Source of the DNA: JAFKFH01 sp017307375
Lineage (GTDB): Bacteria > Pseudomonadota > Alphaproteobacteria > Ferrovibrionales > Ferrovibrionaceae
DNA: 64,000 nt
NCBI GenBank assembly: GCA_965229335.1
Contig: OZ245874.1
Location: 6,200,001 to 6,264,000, forward strand
Direction: 5' to 3'
Under the pieces are notes generated by a model. The model made no database searches. It had not been told where the DNA came from and saw nothing but the letters and a program-made list of their open reading frames with translations. This document shows, one piece after another, positions 1-9,045 of the stretch (positions are counted from its first letter, which is position 1; each line of letters opens with the position of its first letter). Made by a program: the position numbers and the translations under genes.

Positions 1-900
1 CCGCTGCTGATGGGCCATGCCACCACGTTCTACGAGGGTGCGTTCACGGTCGAGAGCACCTATCGCCTGATCCGCAAGCTCGGCATCACCAACCTGGCCG
101 GCGCGCCGACCGCCTATCGCCTGCTGATCGCCGCCGGGTCCGAGGCGGCGGCCGAGGTCCGCGGCGCCCTGCGGGTCGTTTCCTCGGCGGGCGAGCCGCT
201 CAACCCCGAGGTGATCCGCTGGTTTGCCGATAACCTCGCCTGCCCGATCAACGATCATTACGGCCAGACCGAGACCGGCATGGTCGTCAACAACCATCAT
301 GGCCTGCGCCACCCGGTTCGCGCGGGGTCGGCCGGCTATGCGATGCCGGGCTACCGCGTCGCCGTGCTCGATCCCGACAACAACGAACTGCCGCCGGGCG
401 AGCCCGGCATCCTTGCCGTCGACGTCAGGCGCTCGCCGCTGTTCTGGTTCCAGGGCTACTGGCGCCAGCAGACCCCTTCGCTGACGGCCGACTGGTACCG
501 GACCGGCGATACCGTCGCGCTCAACGCCGACGGAGCGATCGATTTTGTCGGCCGTTCCGACGACATCATCACCTCGGCCGGATATCGCATCGGGCCGTTC
601 GACGTCGAGAGCGCGCTGCTCGAACATGACGCCGTGGTCGAAAGCGCCGTGGTCGGCAAGCCCGATCCCGAACGGACCGAGCTGGTGAAGGCCTTCGTGG
701 TGCTGCGCCCGGGCATCGAGGGCAGCGCCGCCCTGGCCGAGGACCTGCAGCAGCTGGTCCGGCGGCGCCTGTCGGCCCACGCCTATCCGCGCGAGATCGA
801 ATTCGTCAGCGAACTGCCCAAGACCCCGTCGGGCAAGCTGCAGCGCTTTATCCTGCGCAACAAGGAAATCGAGCTGGCGGCGATGGCCGGCCGCGGCTAG
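1..900 (+). CDS. Acyl-CoA/acetyl-CoA synthetase-like AMP-binding enzyme, C-terminal part
   Basis: The frame is open from the first base, so the N-terminal part lies outside the window. The visible ~299 residues carry the late motifs of the ANL (adenylate-forming) superfamily: YGQTETG, the ATP-binding YRTGD, the hinge region GRSDDIITSAGYRIGP and the C-terminal PKTPSGKLQR with the catalytic lysine. The family activates a carboxylic acid with ATP to an acyl-adenylate and then to acyl-CoA. The GYRIGP form fits acetyl/propionyl- or medium-chain acyl-CoA ligases better than long-chain FadD, but the substrate cannot be read from this part. Its TAG overlaps the stop codon of the convergent cyclase gene. 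Confidence 0.9.
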   Translation, partial: PLLMGHATTFYEGAFTVESTYRLIRKLGITNLAGAPTAYRLLIAAGSEAAAEVRGALRVVSSAGEPLNPEVIRWFADNLACPINDHYGQTETGMVVNNHHGLRHPVRAGSAGYAMPGYRVAVLDPDNNELPPGEPGILAVDVRRSPLFWFQGYWRQQTPSLTADWYRTGDTVALNADGAIDFVGRSDDIITSAGYRIGPFDVESALLEHDAVVESAVVGKPDPERTELVKAFVVLRPGIEGSAALAEDLQQLVRRRLSAHAYPREIEFVSELPKTPSGKLQRFILRNKEIELAAMAGRG

Positions 901-2003
901 GCGGACGACAGGTCGCTTGCAGTCCAGACCGTCACGGTACCGGCCCGCCCGCGTACCGGATGGTCGCCTGCCGGCTTCAGCCGGCCCAGCAAGCCGCCCA
1001 TCGCCGGCTCGGCCGACGCCCGCGCAATGCCGACCACCGCCTCGCTTGCCACGATCGGGGCGCGGAGGCTGCGGGTCATGTCCTGCAGGCGGCTGGCGGT
1101 ATTGACCGTATCGCCGATCACCGTGAAGGCCATGCCGTGCTCGCCGCCCAGGTCGCCCAGCACCACCGGGCCGAAATGAACGCCGATGCCCATCTCGATC
1201 GGCGCCTCGCCGAGGGCGGCGCGGTCACGATTCCAGTCGCGCAGCGCCTGGCGCATCGCGAAGGCGCAGCGCAGCGCGTTGGGGGCATCGTCGGCCGACG
1301 GATCGGGAACGCCGAACGTCGCCATCAGCGCATCGCCGATGAATTTCTCGAGCGTCCCGCCGCAATCGAAGATCACCGCCGACATCCGGGCGTGATAGTC
1401 GCGCAGGATTTCCATGATGCGCTCGGGCGCCAGCCCCTCGGCCAGGCCGGTGAAGCCGACGATATCGGAAAACAGCACGGCGACGTCCTGGCGACGGATC
1501 GGGCCGAGCGGTTCGTTGCGCGCGGCCAGGATGTCGACGATCTTGGGCGAGAAATAGCGCGCCAGGTTCGACCGCATCCGCTGGGCCTCGTCACGCTCGC
1601 GCCGCATCGCGGCGACGCGCTCGATGTCGTCCAGCGTCTTCCTGATGGTCAGGTCGAGATCGGTCATGTCGATCGGCTTGACCAGGAAATCGAAGGCGCC
1701 CCGGTTCATCGCGACGCGGATGTTGCCCATGTCGCCATAGGCCGACACGATGATGGCGCGAACCGGCAGGGCCTGGGCCGCGATTTCCGACAACAGCGTC
1801 AGCCCGTCCATCACCGGCATGTTGATGTCGGAGAGGACGACTCCGATCTCGCGATCCGCGGCCAGCACGTCGAGGGCTTGGCGACCGTCGCGGGCGAAGC
1901 GGAAGCTCAGGCTGCCGCCCCGGATCTGGCGCCGGAAATGCTGGGTGACCAGCGGCTCGATATCGGGCTCGTCGTCGACGACGAGGATCTTGGTCGGCGT
2001 CAT
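897..2003 (-). CDS. Receiver domain fused to class III adenylate/guanylate cyclase
   Basis: 368 residues. Residues 1-125 form a response-regulator receiver with phospho-acceptor D59 in LSDINMPVMDG. A short helical linker leads to a class III nucleotide cyclase domain from about 170 to 350: metal-binding D180 in LFSDIVGFT and D224 in FIGDALMATFG, K220 at the base-selecting position, and VIGDTVNTASRL. Lys plus Asp at the specificity positions favours ATP, so cAMP is the likely product, controlled by phosphorylation. It is the last gene of a three-gene operon; its ATG overlaps the TGA of the upstream receiver gene by 4 bp. Its output is presumably a second-messenger pulse when the cognate kinase (2392-4941) is active. 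Confidence 0.93.
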   Translation of the reverse strand: MTPTKILVVDDEPDIEPLVTQHFRRQIRGGSLSFRFARDGRQALDVLAADREIGVVLSDINMPVMDGLTLLSEIAAQALPVRAIIVSAYGDMGNIRVAMNRGAFDFLVKPIDMTDLDLTIRKTLDDIERVAAMRRERDEAQRMRSNLARYFSPKIVDILAARNEPLGPIRRQDVAVLFSDIVGFTGLAEGLAPERIMEILRDYHARMSAVIFDCGGTLEKFIGDALMATFGVPDPSADDAPNALRCAFAMRQALRDWNRDRAALGEAPIEMGIGVHFGPVVLGDLGGEHGMAFTVIGDTVNTASRLQDMTRSLRAPIVASEAVVGIARASAEPAMGGLLGRLKPAGDHPVRGRAGTVTVWTASDLSSA

Positions 2004-2395
2004 CCGGGGTTCGCCCCCGAGGCGATCGACCTGATGCGCGCCTTCAGGTGCTCGAAGTCGATCGGCTTGCTCAGGAAGTCCGTGGCCCCATAGCGGTCGG
2101 CCGCGCGCCGGCGTTCTTCATCCTCGTAGGCGGTGACCATCACCACGCTGAGATCGGGGCGCCGGCGCTTGACCTCCTGCAGCAGTTCCAGCCCGTCCAT
2201 TTCGGGCATGTTGATGTCGCTCAGGATCATCAGCACCTCCGGCTCGACCCCGGCCGACATCAGGTCGAGCGCCTGCCGGCCGGAACCGGCGAAATGAAGG
2301 GTGTAGTCGCCGCCGCGGACTTCGCGGCGAAAGCGTTGCCGGAACAGCTCGACCACGTCGGGTTCGTCGTCGACCACCAAAATCCCGATACTCAT
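2000..2395 (-). CDS. Single-domain response regulator (receiver only)
   Basis: 131 residues consisting of one receiver domain: acidic pocket DDEPD at 9-13, phospho-acceptor D60 in ILSDINMPEMDG, conserved T near MVTAYED and K in LSKPIDFEHL. There is no output domain, so it probably acts by protein contact, as a phosphate sink, or as a step to another partner. The start and stop overlap the neighbouring genes by 4 bp on both sides (ATGA junctions), which implies translational coupling with the kinase upstream and the receiver-cyclase downstream. It shares the DINMPxMDG signature with the receiver of the cyclase, suggesting both are phosphorylated by the same kinase. Confidence 0.93.
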   Translation of the reverse strand: MSIGILVVDDEPDVVELFRQRFRREVRGGDYTLHFAGSGRQALDLMSAGVEPEVLMILSDINMPEMDGLELLQEVKRRRPDLSVVMVTAYEDEERRRAADRYGATDFLSKPIDFEHLKARIRSIASGANPG

Positions 2396-4941
2396 CCCTG
2401 GGCCTCCGTACGCCTGATTGTCGCCTTGGCGGCCTGCCGCCTGGGCAGGCGAATGACGAACTCGGTATAGGCATCGACCTCGCTGTCGACGTCGATGCTG
2501 CCGCCATGCTGGCGGGTGATGATCTCGAAACTGATCGACAGGCCGAGGCCGGTGCCCTCGCCGGTCGGCTTGGTGGTGAAGAAGGGCGTGAACAGTTTCG
2601 AGCGCGCAGCCTCGGGAATGCCGGTACCGTTGTCGCGAATGCGGATCTCGACGCCGTCGCCCCTGTCGCGTGTCGCCACGGAGAGGGTCGGCGAAAATGC
2701 GGCACCCGCCGCCTGGGCACGCTTGCCGGCCGCATAGAAGCCGTTGCCGATGATGTTGATCAGCACACGTGACAGGTCCTGCTGCACCGCCTCGATCGCC
2801 CCGGCGGCGGGATCGTATTGCCGATCGAGGGTGATGTTGAAATTGCGGTCCTGCGCGCGCAGGCCGTGATAGCTGAGTGTCAGCGCCTCCTCGACCAGCG
2901 CATTGACCTCGACCTGGCGGACATCGTCGCTGACGCCGCGCGAATGCATCAGCATGCTCTTGACGATGCCGTCGGCCCGCCGCCCGTGGCTGGCGATCTT
3001 CTCCAGGTTCCCCTCGAGGGTCGTGATCAGATCCTCGATATCGGCGGCGGTGTCGGCATCCGCGGTCCCGACGAGGCCGGCCAGAATCTCCTTCAGCTCG
3101 GCCAGCAGGTCGCCGGAAAGGCCGGCGAAATTGTTGACGAAGTTGAGCGGATTCTTGATCTCATGCGCGATGCCGGCCGTGAGCTGGCCGAGCGAGGCCA
3201 TCTTCTCCGACTGGATCAGCCGGTCCTGGGCGGTACGAAGCTCGGCCAGCGAGGCGGCCAGCTCGCGCGTCCGCTCCTGCGCCTCCTCGAACAGCCGGAC
3301 ATTGTCGATCGCGATCACCGCCTGGTCGGCAAAGGTGCGCAGCAACGCGATCTGCTTGTCCGAGAAGGCACGCGGTTCGGTGCGGCGAACGACGATCGCC
3401 CCGATGCTGCTGCCCTCGCGCAGCATCGGGACGCTGAGGATGGCGCGATGCCCCATGCGCTGCGACAGTTCGCGCCCTTCCGGATAGTCCTCGCCCTCGG
3501 GCCCGGCCAGATCCTCGACGTGGACGACCCGGGCTTCGAGCACGGCGCGGCCGGCGGTCCAGTGCCGGTTCAGCGGCCATTTGTCCAGTCCGATCGGGAT
3601 GGTGCCGCGATGGGCGCTGAAATGGAGATCCTCGCCCTTGCGCAACAGCACGGCGACGTCGCTGGCCTGGCACAGTTCGGCGGCGTTTTCGGCGACCGCA
3701 TCCAGGACCGGGCCGACATCGGTCGGCGACGAGGCGATGACGCGGAGGATTTCGCCGGTCGCGGTCTGGTGCACCAGCGCCTCGTTGAGATCGCGGGTGC
3801 GTTCATCGACCTTGGCTTCCAGTGTCTCGTAGCTTTCCTGGATGCGGCCGGCCATCTGGTTGAAGCGATCGGCCAGCGTCTCGATCTCGTCGCCGGTGCG
3901 GATATGGATGCGCTGCGAGAGATCGCCCGCGCCGAAGCGCTCGGCCCCCTGCTGCAGCCTGCCGATCGGCACCACCAGCCTGCGGGCCAGCAGGCCGCCG
4001 ATGATCAGCGCCAGCAACAGCCCGAGGCCCAGCAGCATCAAGGTCTGGGTGACGGCGGCGCGCACCGGCGCCATCGCCTCGGCCAAGGGCAGCTGGACGA
4101 AGACGATCCAGTCGAGCCGCGGCACCGCGGCATGCGAGGTCAGCACGGACCCGCCCTCATAGGCGGTGGCGATCTCGGCCTTGGCGACCGCCCCGTCGGC
4201 GGGCCTTGCCAGGGCTTCGCGCACCTGGGGCAGGCCTGACAGATCGGTATCGCGCAGCACGAGGCTGAGGTCGGGATGGGCAATCAGCCGGCCGGTCTTG
4301 TCGATGACGAAGGCATAGCCGCTCTGGCCGACGCGGATCTCGGTGATCACGTCCCAGATCAGCTTGAGATTGACCTCGGCGACCGTCACGCCGGGCTTGC
4401 GGCCCGCATGGGCGATCGCGATCGTCATGTACGGCTCGGACCCCCGGCGCAGATAGACCGGGCCGAACCAGACCTTGTCGGCCACGGCCTGGGTGAAGCG
4501 CGGATCGGCCGAGAAGTCGCGGCCGCTGTCGACCGCGTCGGGCTCGAGGCGCGAGACCTTCAGGCGCTCGCGCCCGGTGCCGTCGATATAGACAAGCTCG
4601 GTGATGGCGGGCACCTGGCGCAGCAACCGGATGAAATCGTAGCGCTGCTGCTCGGCCCCGATCCGGCTCCATTCGATGCGGGTGGTCCAGCCGATCTGGT
4701 TCTCGATTTCGGTGACGAACTGCGAGACGCGCTCGGCCGCGGCCAGTGCTTTCTCGTGCTGCACCTCCAGGGCGGACCGGGTGCCCTGGCCATAGGAGAG
4801 CCAGACGTTGACGACGCCGTTGACGGCCAGGACCAGCACGACCAGCCCGACCAGCGCGGCCGCCAGCTTGACAGCCAGGGCGATCCGGCGCGGCCTGGAC
4901 GGGGGGACGGGGGGATCGGGCGCGGCGTCGGCCTGGCTCAT
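2392..4941 (-). CDS. Membrane sensor histidine kinase (Cache-HAMP-GAF-HisKA-HATPase)
   Basis: 849 residues. A first membrane segment (about 21-41) and a second (about 299-320) bracket a periplasmic region of about 250 residues that looks like a double Cache sensor (LVYIDGTGRERLK, YMTIAIAH, GYAFVIDKTGRLIAHPD). HAMP follows (320-372), then a GAF-like domain (about 400-548), a short coiled coil, the dimerisation/phospho-acceptor helix with H593 in IAHEIKNPLNFVNNF, and an ATPase domain with DNGTGIP and GTGLGLSISFE. It heads an operon with two receiver proteins. The divergent neighbour at 5243 is a periplasmic binding protein, so a bound-ligand cue is possible (inference). The ATG lies 301 bp from that gene. 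Confidence 0.93.
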   Translation of the reverse strand: MSQADAAPDPPVPPSRPRRIALAVKLAAALVGLVVLVLAVNGVVNVWLSYGQGTRSALEVQHEKALAAAERVSQFVTEIENQIGWTTRIEWSRIGAEQQRYDFIRLLRQVPAITELVYIDGTGRERLKVSRLEPDAVDSGRDFSADPRFTQAVADKVWFGPVYLRRGSEPYMTIAIAHAGRKPGVTVAEVNLKLIWDVITEIRVGQSGYAFVIDKTGRLIAHPDLSLVLRDTDLSGLPQVREALARPADGAVAKAEIATAYEGGSVLTSHAAVPRLDWIVFVQLPLAEAMAPVRAAVTQTLMLLGLGLLLALIIGGLLARRLVVPIGRLQQGAERFGAGDLSQRIHIRTGDEIETLADRFNQMAGRIQESYETLEAKVDERTRDLNEALVHQTATGEILRVIASSPTDVGPVLDAVAENAAELCQASDVAVLLRKGEDLHFSAHRGTIPIGLDKWPLNRHWTAGRAVLEARVVHVEDLAGPEGEDYPEGRELSQRMGHRAILSVPMLREGSSIGAIVVRRTEPRAFSDKQIALLRTFADQAVIAIDNVRLFEEAQERTRELAASLAELRTAQDRLIQSEKMASLGQLTAGIAHEIKNPLNFVNNFAGLSGDLLAELKEILAGLVGTADADTAADIEDLITTLEGNLEKIASHGRRADGIVKSMLMHSRGVSDDVRQVEVNALVEEALTLSYHGLRAQDRNFNITLDRQYDPAAGAIEAVQQDLSRVLINIIGNGFYAAGKRAQAAGAAFSPTLSVATRDRGDGVEIRIRDNGTGIPEAARSKLFTPFFTTKPTGEGTGLGLSISFEIITRQHGGSIDVDSEVDAYTEFVIRLPRRQAAKATIRRTEAQG

Positions 4942-5242
4942 CCGGCCAGGCTTTCGCTGTCATCCGACCACAATACGCGAATGAGTATCAATTCCGCCCC
5001 GACATGACGTGGCTGACCCCGGTCGATCATCTCAGCCGACAAGCGCGCCTCCCCGGATTCGACAGATCACGGCCGCGCATGACCAAAGCCGAAGCCGCGC
5101 CCATCTTCAAGATGCAATCCGACAAACTTCCTACGTCCTTGCCCGCGACACGATGACAGAATCCGTAATCGTCGGGACCATGCTGGCCCGGCCCCTTCCG
5201 ACCGGGTAGTCTCGATTACGACGAGAACGGCGGGGGGACGAT
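4942..5242. other. Divergent intergenic region, kinase operon / binding-protein genes
   Basis: 301 bp between the sensor kinase (minus) and the first binding-protein gene (plus). It must hold both promoters but I see no strong sigma-70 pair. A GGCGGGGGGAC ribosome site sits just before the ATG at 5243. An 8-bp inverted repeat, CGTAATCG (5164-5171) and CGATTACG (5213-5220), is separated by 41 bp; it could be an operator but may be chance. No small gene is convincing here. Confidence 0.4.
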
Positions 5243-6226
5243 ATGGAACGGCGGCGGTTCGGCGCGATGCTCGGTGCGGGGCTGGTCGCGCTTCCGGGAC
5301 TGGTTCGCGCCCAGGGCACGGGGCGCCATTGGCGGCTCGGCTATCTCAGCCTCGGATCGCCGACGGCCGAGGCCACGCGGTTCGACGCGTTCCGCGCACA
5401 GCTCGCCTCGCTCGGCTATGTCGAAGGCCGGAATCTGACGATCGAGAGCCGCTGGCTCGACGGCGGCAAATACGACCGTCTCCAGGCCGCGGCACGCGAA
5501 CTGGCGGCGATGGCGGTGGACGTGATCGTGACCTACGCGACGCCGGGCGTCACCGCGGCCAAACAGGCGACCACGACGATCCCGATCGTCTTCGCGACCG
5601 TCGGGGATGCGGTCGCAGGCGGCCTGGTCGCAAGCCTGGGCCGCCCCGGCGGGAACGTCACCGGCACGTCCTATTTCATCAACGAGCTGGTGGCCATGCG
5701 GCTGGCCCTGCTCAAGGAAGCGATGCCAGGCCTGACGCGCGCCGGGATCCTGTTCAACAGCGGCAACAAGTCGGCGGAAAACATTCTTGCCGCCCTGCGC
5801 CAGGCTGCGCCGCCCCTCGGATTGTCACTGGTCGACCGCGGCGTGGCCGACGCCGGCGGACTGCAAAAGGCCTTTGCCGAACTTGCCGCGGAAGGCGCAG
5901 GCGGCATCATCGTGCCGGAAGATCCGATGCTGATCTACAATTCCCAGGCAATCGCCCGGCTGGCGCTCGACAATCGGCTCGGGTCATGCGGCGTCTCCGA
6001 ATTCGCCGGGGCCGGCGGCATGATGGCCTACGGCATCGATTTCGTCGAGATGTGGCGGCGCGCGGCGATCTTCGTCGACAAGATCTTCAAGGGGACCAGG
6101 CCGGAAGACATCCCGGTCGAACAGGCAACCAAGTTTGAACTGGTCCTGAACCAGAAGACGGCGGCGATGCTGGGCGTGACCTTTCCGCTGTCGATCGTCG
6201 GTCGCGCCACCGAGGTCATCGACTAG
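5243..6226 (+). CDS. ABC_sub_bind-family periplasmic binding protein (first of three)
   Basis: 327 residues beginning with a short secretion signal (MERRRFGAMLGAGLVALPGLVRAQ, an arginine-rich start that could be Tat). The mature part follows the PF04392-type layout: an RLGYL opening strand, GYVEGRNLTIESRWLDGG, a VIVTYATPGVTAAK strand-helix, IPIVFATVGDAVAGGLVASLGRPGGNVTG, and a C-terminal LNQKTAAMLG segment. Relatives bind small hydrophobic or amino-acid-like ligands. No permease or ATPase gene is adjacent. It is followed 6 bp later by a second member, and a third lies convergent, so this is a small cluster of orphan binding proteins next to a sensor-kinase operon. Confidence 0.9.
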   Translation: MERRRFGAMLGAGLVALPGLVRAQGTGRHWRLGYLSLGSPTAEATRFDAFRAQLASLGYVEGRNLTIESRWLDGGKYDRLQAAARELAAMAVDVIVTYATPGVTAAKQATTTIPIVFATVGDAVAGGLVASLGRPGGNVTGTSYFINELVAMRLALLKEAMPGLTRAGILFNSGNKSAENILAALRQAAPPLGLSLVDRGVADAGGLQKAFAELAAEGAGGIIVPEDPMLIYNSQAIARLALDNRLGSCGVSEFAGAGGMMAYGIDFVEMWRRAAIFVDKIFKGTRPEDIPVEQATKFELVLNQKTAAMLGVTFPLSIVGRATEVID

Positions 6227-6232
6227 GTCGGG

Positions 6233-7231
6233 ATGCTAGCGATGGGACAGAATCGCCGCCGATTCCTGCTGGGGTGCCTCGCCACCTTGCCGGCTGTCCG
6301 TGCGATGGCCCAGACGACACCGCGCCCCAGGGTCCTGGCAATCGCGTCGGGCGGAAACGGTACCGACATCGACGCACAGGACCGCATCCGAGTCATCAAG
6401 GAAGGCATGCGCGACCTGGGTTGGGAGGAAGGCCGCAATATCCGCTACGACTACTACTTCGCCGGCAATAGCCTCGCGAAGGCGCGCGAGACCGCGGCGG
6501 CGATCGTCGCCAGCAAGCCCGACGTCGTCATCAGCCTGGGCACCATCCAGACCGAGGCGATGCATGGTGCGACCAGGTCGATCCCCGTGGTCTTCGTCAA
6601 TGTGACCGACCCGGTCGCCGGCGGCTTCGTGACCAGCCTGTCGCGTCCGGGCGGCAACATGACCGGGTTCACGCCTTTCGAGTATCCGGTGGCGGGAAAA
6701 TGGCTGGACCTGTTGATGGAACTGTCGCCGGGCCTCAAGCGCGTGGGCATGGTCGGCGATCCGACCAATCACAACTTCAATGGCTTCGGCCGCTATTTCG
6801 ACGCGGCGGCCGGGGCGTACGGCGTGACACCCTCCCAGTTGCCCGTCGGAGATGCAGACTCGATCGACGTCACCCTGCGCGCACTCGCCGCCGGTGGCAG
6901 CGCCGGTGCGATCATTTCCGCCGCCCAGTTTTCGCTGATCCATCACCGCCGGATCTTGTCGCTGTGCACCGAAATGAAGCTGCCCGCGGTCTACTGGTCG
7001 CGCTTCTTTCCCGACCAGGGCGCCCTGGCCTCCTACGGGCCGAGCGGGCTGGCCCTGCACCGGCAGTCGACCACCTATCTCGACAAGATCCTGCGCGGCG
7101 CCGATCCGGCCAACCTGCCCGTCCAGGAAGCGACGCGGTTCGAAACCATCATCAATACCGGGGCGGCACGCCAGATCGGCCTGACGGTGCCGATGGGGCT
7201 GATGGCCCGCGCCGACGAGATCATCGACTGA
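6233..7231 (+). CDS. ABC_sub_bind-family periplasmic binding protein (second of three)
   Basis: 332 residues from the first ATG (an in-frame ATG at 6242 is the alternative; TCGGG before 6233 favours the first). The signal segment is Tat-like, NRRRFLLGCLATLPAVRAMA. The body has the same landmarks as the previous protein: DLGWEEGRNIRYDYYFAG, DVVISLGTIQTEAMHGATRSIPVVFVNVTDPVAGGFVTSLSRPGGNMTGF and a C-terminal NTGAARQIGLTVP. The two share the family fold but are not near-identical, so they probably recognise different ligands. It is transcribed with the upstream gene (6-bp gap) and ends 6 bp from the stop of the third member on the other strand. Confidence 0.9.
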   Translation: MLAMGQNRRRFLLGCLATLPAVRAMAQTTPRPRVLAIASGGNGTDIDAQDRIRVIKEGMRDLGWEEGRNIRYDYYFAGNSLAKARETAAAIVASKPDVVISLGTIQTEAMHGATRSIPVVFVNVTDPVAGGFVTSLSRPGGNMTGFTPFEYPVAGKWLDLLMELSPGLKRVGMVGDPTNHNFNGFGRYFDAAAGAYGVTPSQLPVGDADSIDVTLRALAAGGSAGAIISAAQFSLIHHRRILSLCTEMKLPAVYWSRFFPDQGALASYGPSGLALHRQSTTYLDKILRGADPANLPVQEATRFETIINTGAARQIGLTVPMGLMARADEIID

Positions 7232-7237
7232 AAAAGG

Positions 7238-8257
7238 CTACTCGATGATGTCGGACGCCCGCTGCAACAGCGACTGGGGGATGGTCAGCCCCATGGCGCG
7301 CGCGGTCGCGAGATTGATGGTCAGGTCGTATTTGACCGGCGCCTGGACCGGCAGCGTTCCGGGTGCGGCGCCGGCCAGGATGCGCGCCGCGTAGCTTGCG
7401 GCGCGGCGGAACAGATCGCGCGAATCGAAGCCGTAGGACAACAGCCCGCCGCTGTCGCCGTAGAAGGAAAACGGATAGATCGCCGGAATCTTGCGCTGGT
7501 TCGCCCAGCCGATGATCAGATCGCGTGCGGTGCCATTGGTCGATGCCGGCATGACGATCAGGCCGTCGACTTCAGCCGCCGCGGGCCCGGCGAGGGCCTG
7601 GCCGATCTCGGTCCGGGTCGATCCCTCGATCAGGACCGGCAGGACGCCGTTCTTTCGCGCGGCCTCGGCCGACGCGTCGCGCAGGTCTTCGAAGCCGCGC
7701 AGCACGGGATCGGTCACCAGCCCGACCTTGCGCAAAGCCGGCGCCGCCTCGCGCAGCAGTTCGAACCACTTGCCGCCGATCTCGGGCTCGAACGTGCTGA
7801 AACCGGTGAGGTTGCCGCCGGGGTGGGCCAGATTGGGAACGAAGCCGCCGCCGACGGGATTGGCAAGCCCGACGAACAGGATCGGTATCTGCCGGGTGGC
7901 CCGGCTGGCGACGGTCGAGGCCTGCGTGCCGTTGACGATCATCAGGTCGACCGGGGCGGCGATGAAATCGGCGACGTATTGCTCGGTCCTGGCGAGGTCG
8001 CTGGCCGAATACCGGACGTCGAGCAGGATGTTGCGCCCGGGCTGCAAGCCGTTTTCCGGCAGGCTCTGCAGCAGGGCGGCGACCCGGTCCTGCGCCTCCG
8101 GATCGGTTTCGGCATAGGCCAGGATGACGCCGACCCGCCGCGGCGCGGCCTGCGCCCGCGCCGGCCAGGCAGCACCCGACAGCAGCAGTGCGGCAGCCGC
8201 CAGAATGCGGCGGCGGCTGGTCGGCAGGTCCGGGCCGGTCACGTCGCCGGCGGGCAT
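7238..8257 (-). CDS. ABC_sub_bind-family periplasmic binding protein (third of three)
   Basis: 339 residues when started at the ATG at 8257, which forms a TGATG junction with the stop of the crotonase gene; a longer open frame upstream is only overlap. The signal follows a twin-arginine stretch (SRRRILAAAALLLSGAAWPARAQA). Family landmarks: NGLQPGRNILLDVRYSASD, LMIVNGTQASTVASRATRQIPILFVGLANPVGGGFV, HPGGNLTGFSTFEPEIGGKW and a C-terminal NLATARAMGLTIPQSLLQRASDIIE. Despite being on the opposite strand from its two relatives, it belongs to the same family and the same spot, and it is translationally linked to a crotonase and a DUF599 gene. No transporter partner is visible. Confidence 0.9.
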   Translation of the reverse strand: MPAGDVTGPDLPTSRRRILAAAALLLSGAAWPARAQAAPRRVGVILAYAETDPEAQDRVAALLQSLPENGLQPGRNILLDVRYSASDLARTEQYVADFIAAPVDLMIVNGTQASTVASRATRQIPILFVGLANPVGGGFVPNLAHPGGNLTGFSTFEPEIGGKWFELLREAAPALRKVGLVTDPVLRGFEDLRDASAEAARKNGVLPVLIEGSTRTEIGQALAGPAAAEVDGLIVMPASTNGTARDLIIGWANQRKIPAIYPFSFYGDSGGLLSYGFDSRDLFRRAASYAARILAGAAPGTLPVQAPVKYDLTINLATARAMGLTIPQSLLQRASDIIE

Positions 8258-9045
8258 CAGCGGCCGCTGAAGCGCGCCGGCCGCTTCTCGACGAAGCTGC
8301 GGACGCCTTCCTTCAAGTCGTCGGAGGCGAGCAGCCCGGCCTGAACGGGGGTGAAATCGGCGACCGCGGCCGCCTGCCCCTCCCACACCGCCTTGCGGGC
8401 GTTGGCAAGGGTCGCGGCCACGGCAAGCGGGGCCTGGGCAGCGATCACCCGGGCGACGGCCATTGCCCGGTCACGCTCGGACCCGCTGGGAACGATTTCC
8501 TGGATGAAGTTGCAGCGATAGGCCTCGGCCGGTCCGAACTCGTCACCGGTGAGGAGATGCAGCATCGCATTGCCCCAGCCGGCACGCTCGACGAAGCGCA
8601 AGGTCGCGCCGCCGGTCGGCATCAGGCCGCGCTTCACCTCGAGCTGCGAGAAGCGGCAGTCGTCGGCCGCGATCACGATATCGGCGGCCAGCATCAATTC
8701 CATGCCGATCGTGTAGGTGATGCCCTTGACCGCCGCCACCACCGGCTTGGTCCGGAACGGCGGCCGGGTCATCAATGGATCGACCATGCCGTCAGGAATC
8801 AGCAGGCCGTTCTCGGCCATCACCGGCGCCATCGCCGGCAGGTCGAGGCCCGCGGTGAAATGCGGCCCGGCTGCGGCGAGCACGGCGCAGCGCAAACCCG
8901 GATCATGCTCGTATTCGGTATAGGCCCGGGCGATGTCGCCCAGCATCTGCGGCGTGAAGCCGTTCAGCTTGGCCGGCCGGTCGATGATGATTTCGGCGAC
9001 TTCGCCGTAGCGCTCCAGGTAGACGCGGCCGTGGGGCGTGGTCAT
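8257..9045 (-). CDS. Enoyl-CoA hydratase/isomerase family protein (crotonase fold)
   Basis: 262 residues, normal length for a crotonase. The N-terminal strand EIIIDRPAKLNGFTPQML, the oxyanion-hole segment AAGPHFTAGLDL and the second oxyanion region KGITYTIGMELMLAADIVIA are clear; E in SQLEVKRGLMPTGGAT occupies the region of the second catalytic glutamate. The C-terminal KEGVRSFVEKRPARFSGR is typical of enoyl-CoA hydratases. The substrate is unknown; it could be a hydratase, isomerase or thioester hydrolase. It sits between DUF599 (4-bp overlap upstream) and a binding protein (1-bp overlap downstream), so all three are one transcription unit. Confidence 0.88.
   Translation of the reverse strand: MTTPHGRVYLERYGEVAEIIIDRPAKLNGFTPQMLGDIARAYTEYEHDPGLRCAVLAAAGPHFTAGLDLPAMAPVMAENGLLIPDGMVDPLMTRPPFRTKPVVAAVKGITYTIGMELMLAADIVIAADDCRFSQLEVKRGLMPTGGATLRFVERAGWGNAMLHLLTGDEFGPAEAYRCNFIQEIVPSGSERDRAMAVARVIAAQAPLAVAATLANARKAVWEGQAAAVADFTPVQAGLLASDDLKEGVRSFVEKRPARFSGR

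Noticed and set aside
5164..5220. CGTAATCG/CGATTACG inverted repeat before the first binding-protein gene
   Set aside because: The 41-bp gap and 8-bp arms are compatible with chance; no promoter element is clear nearby. Mentioned only in the intergenic entry.
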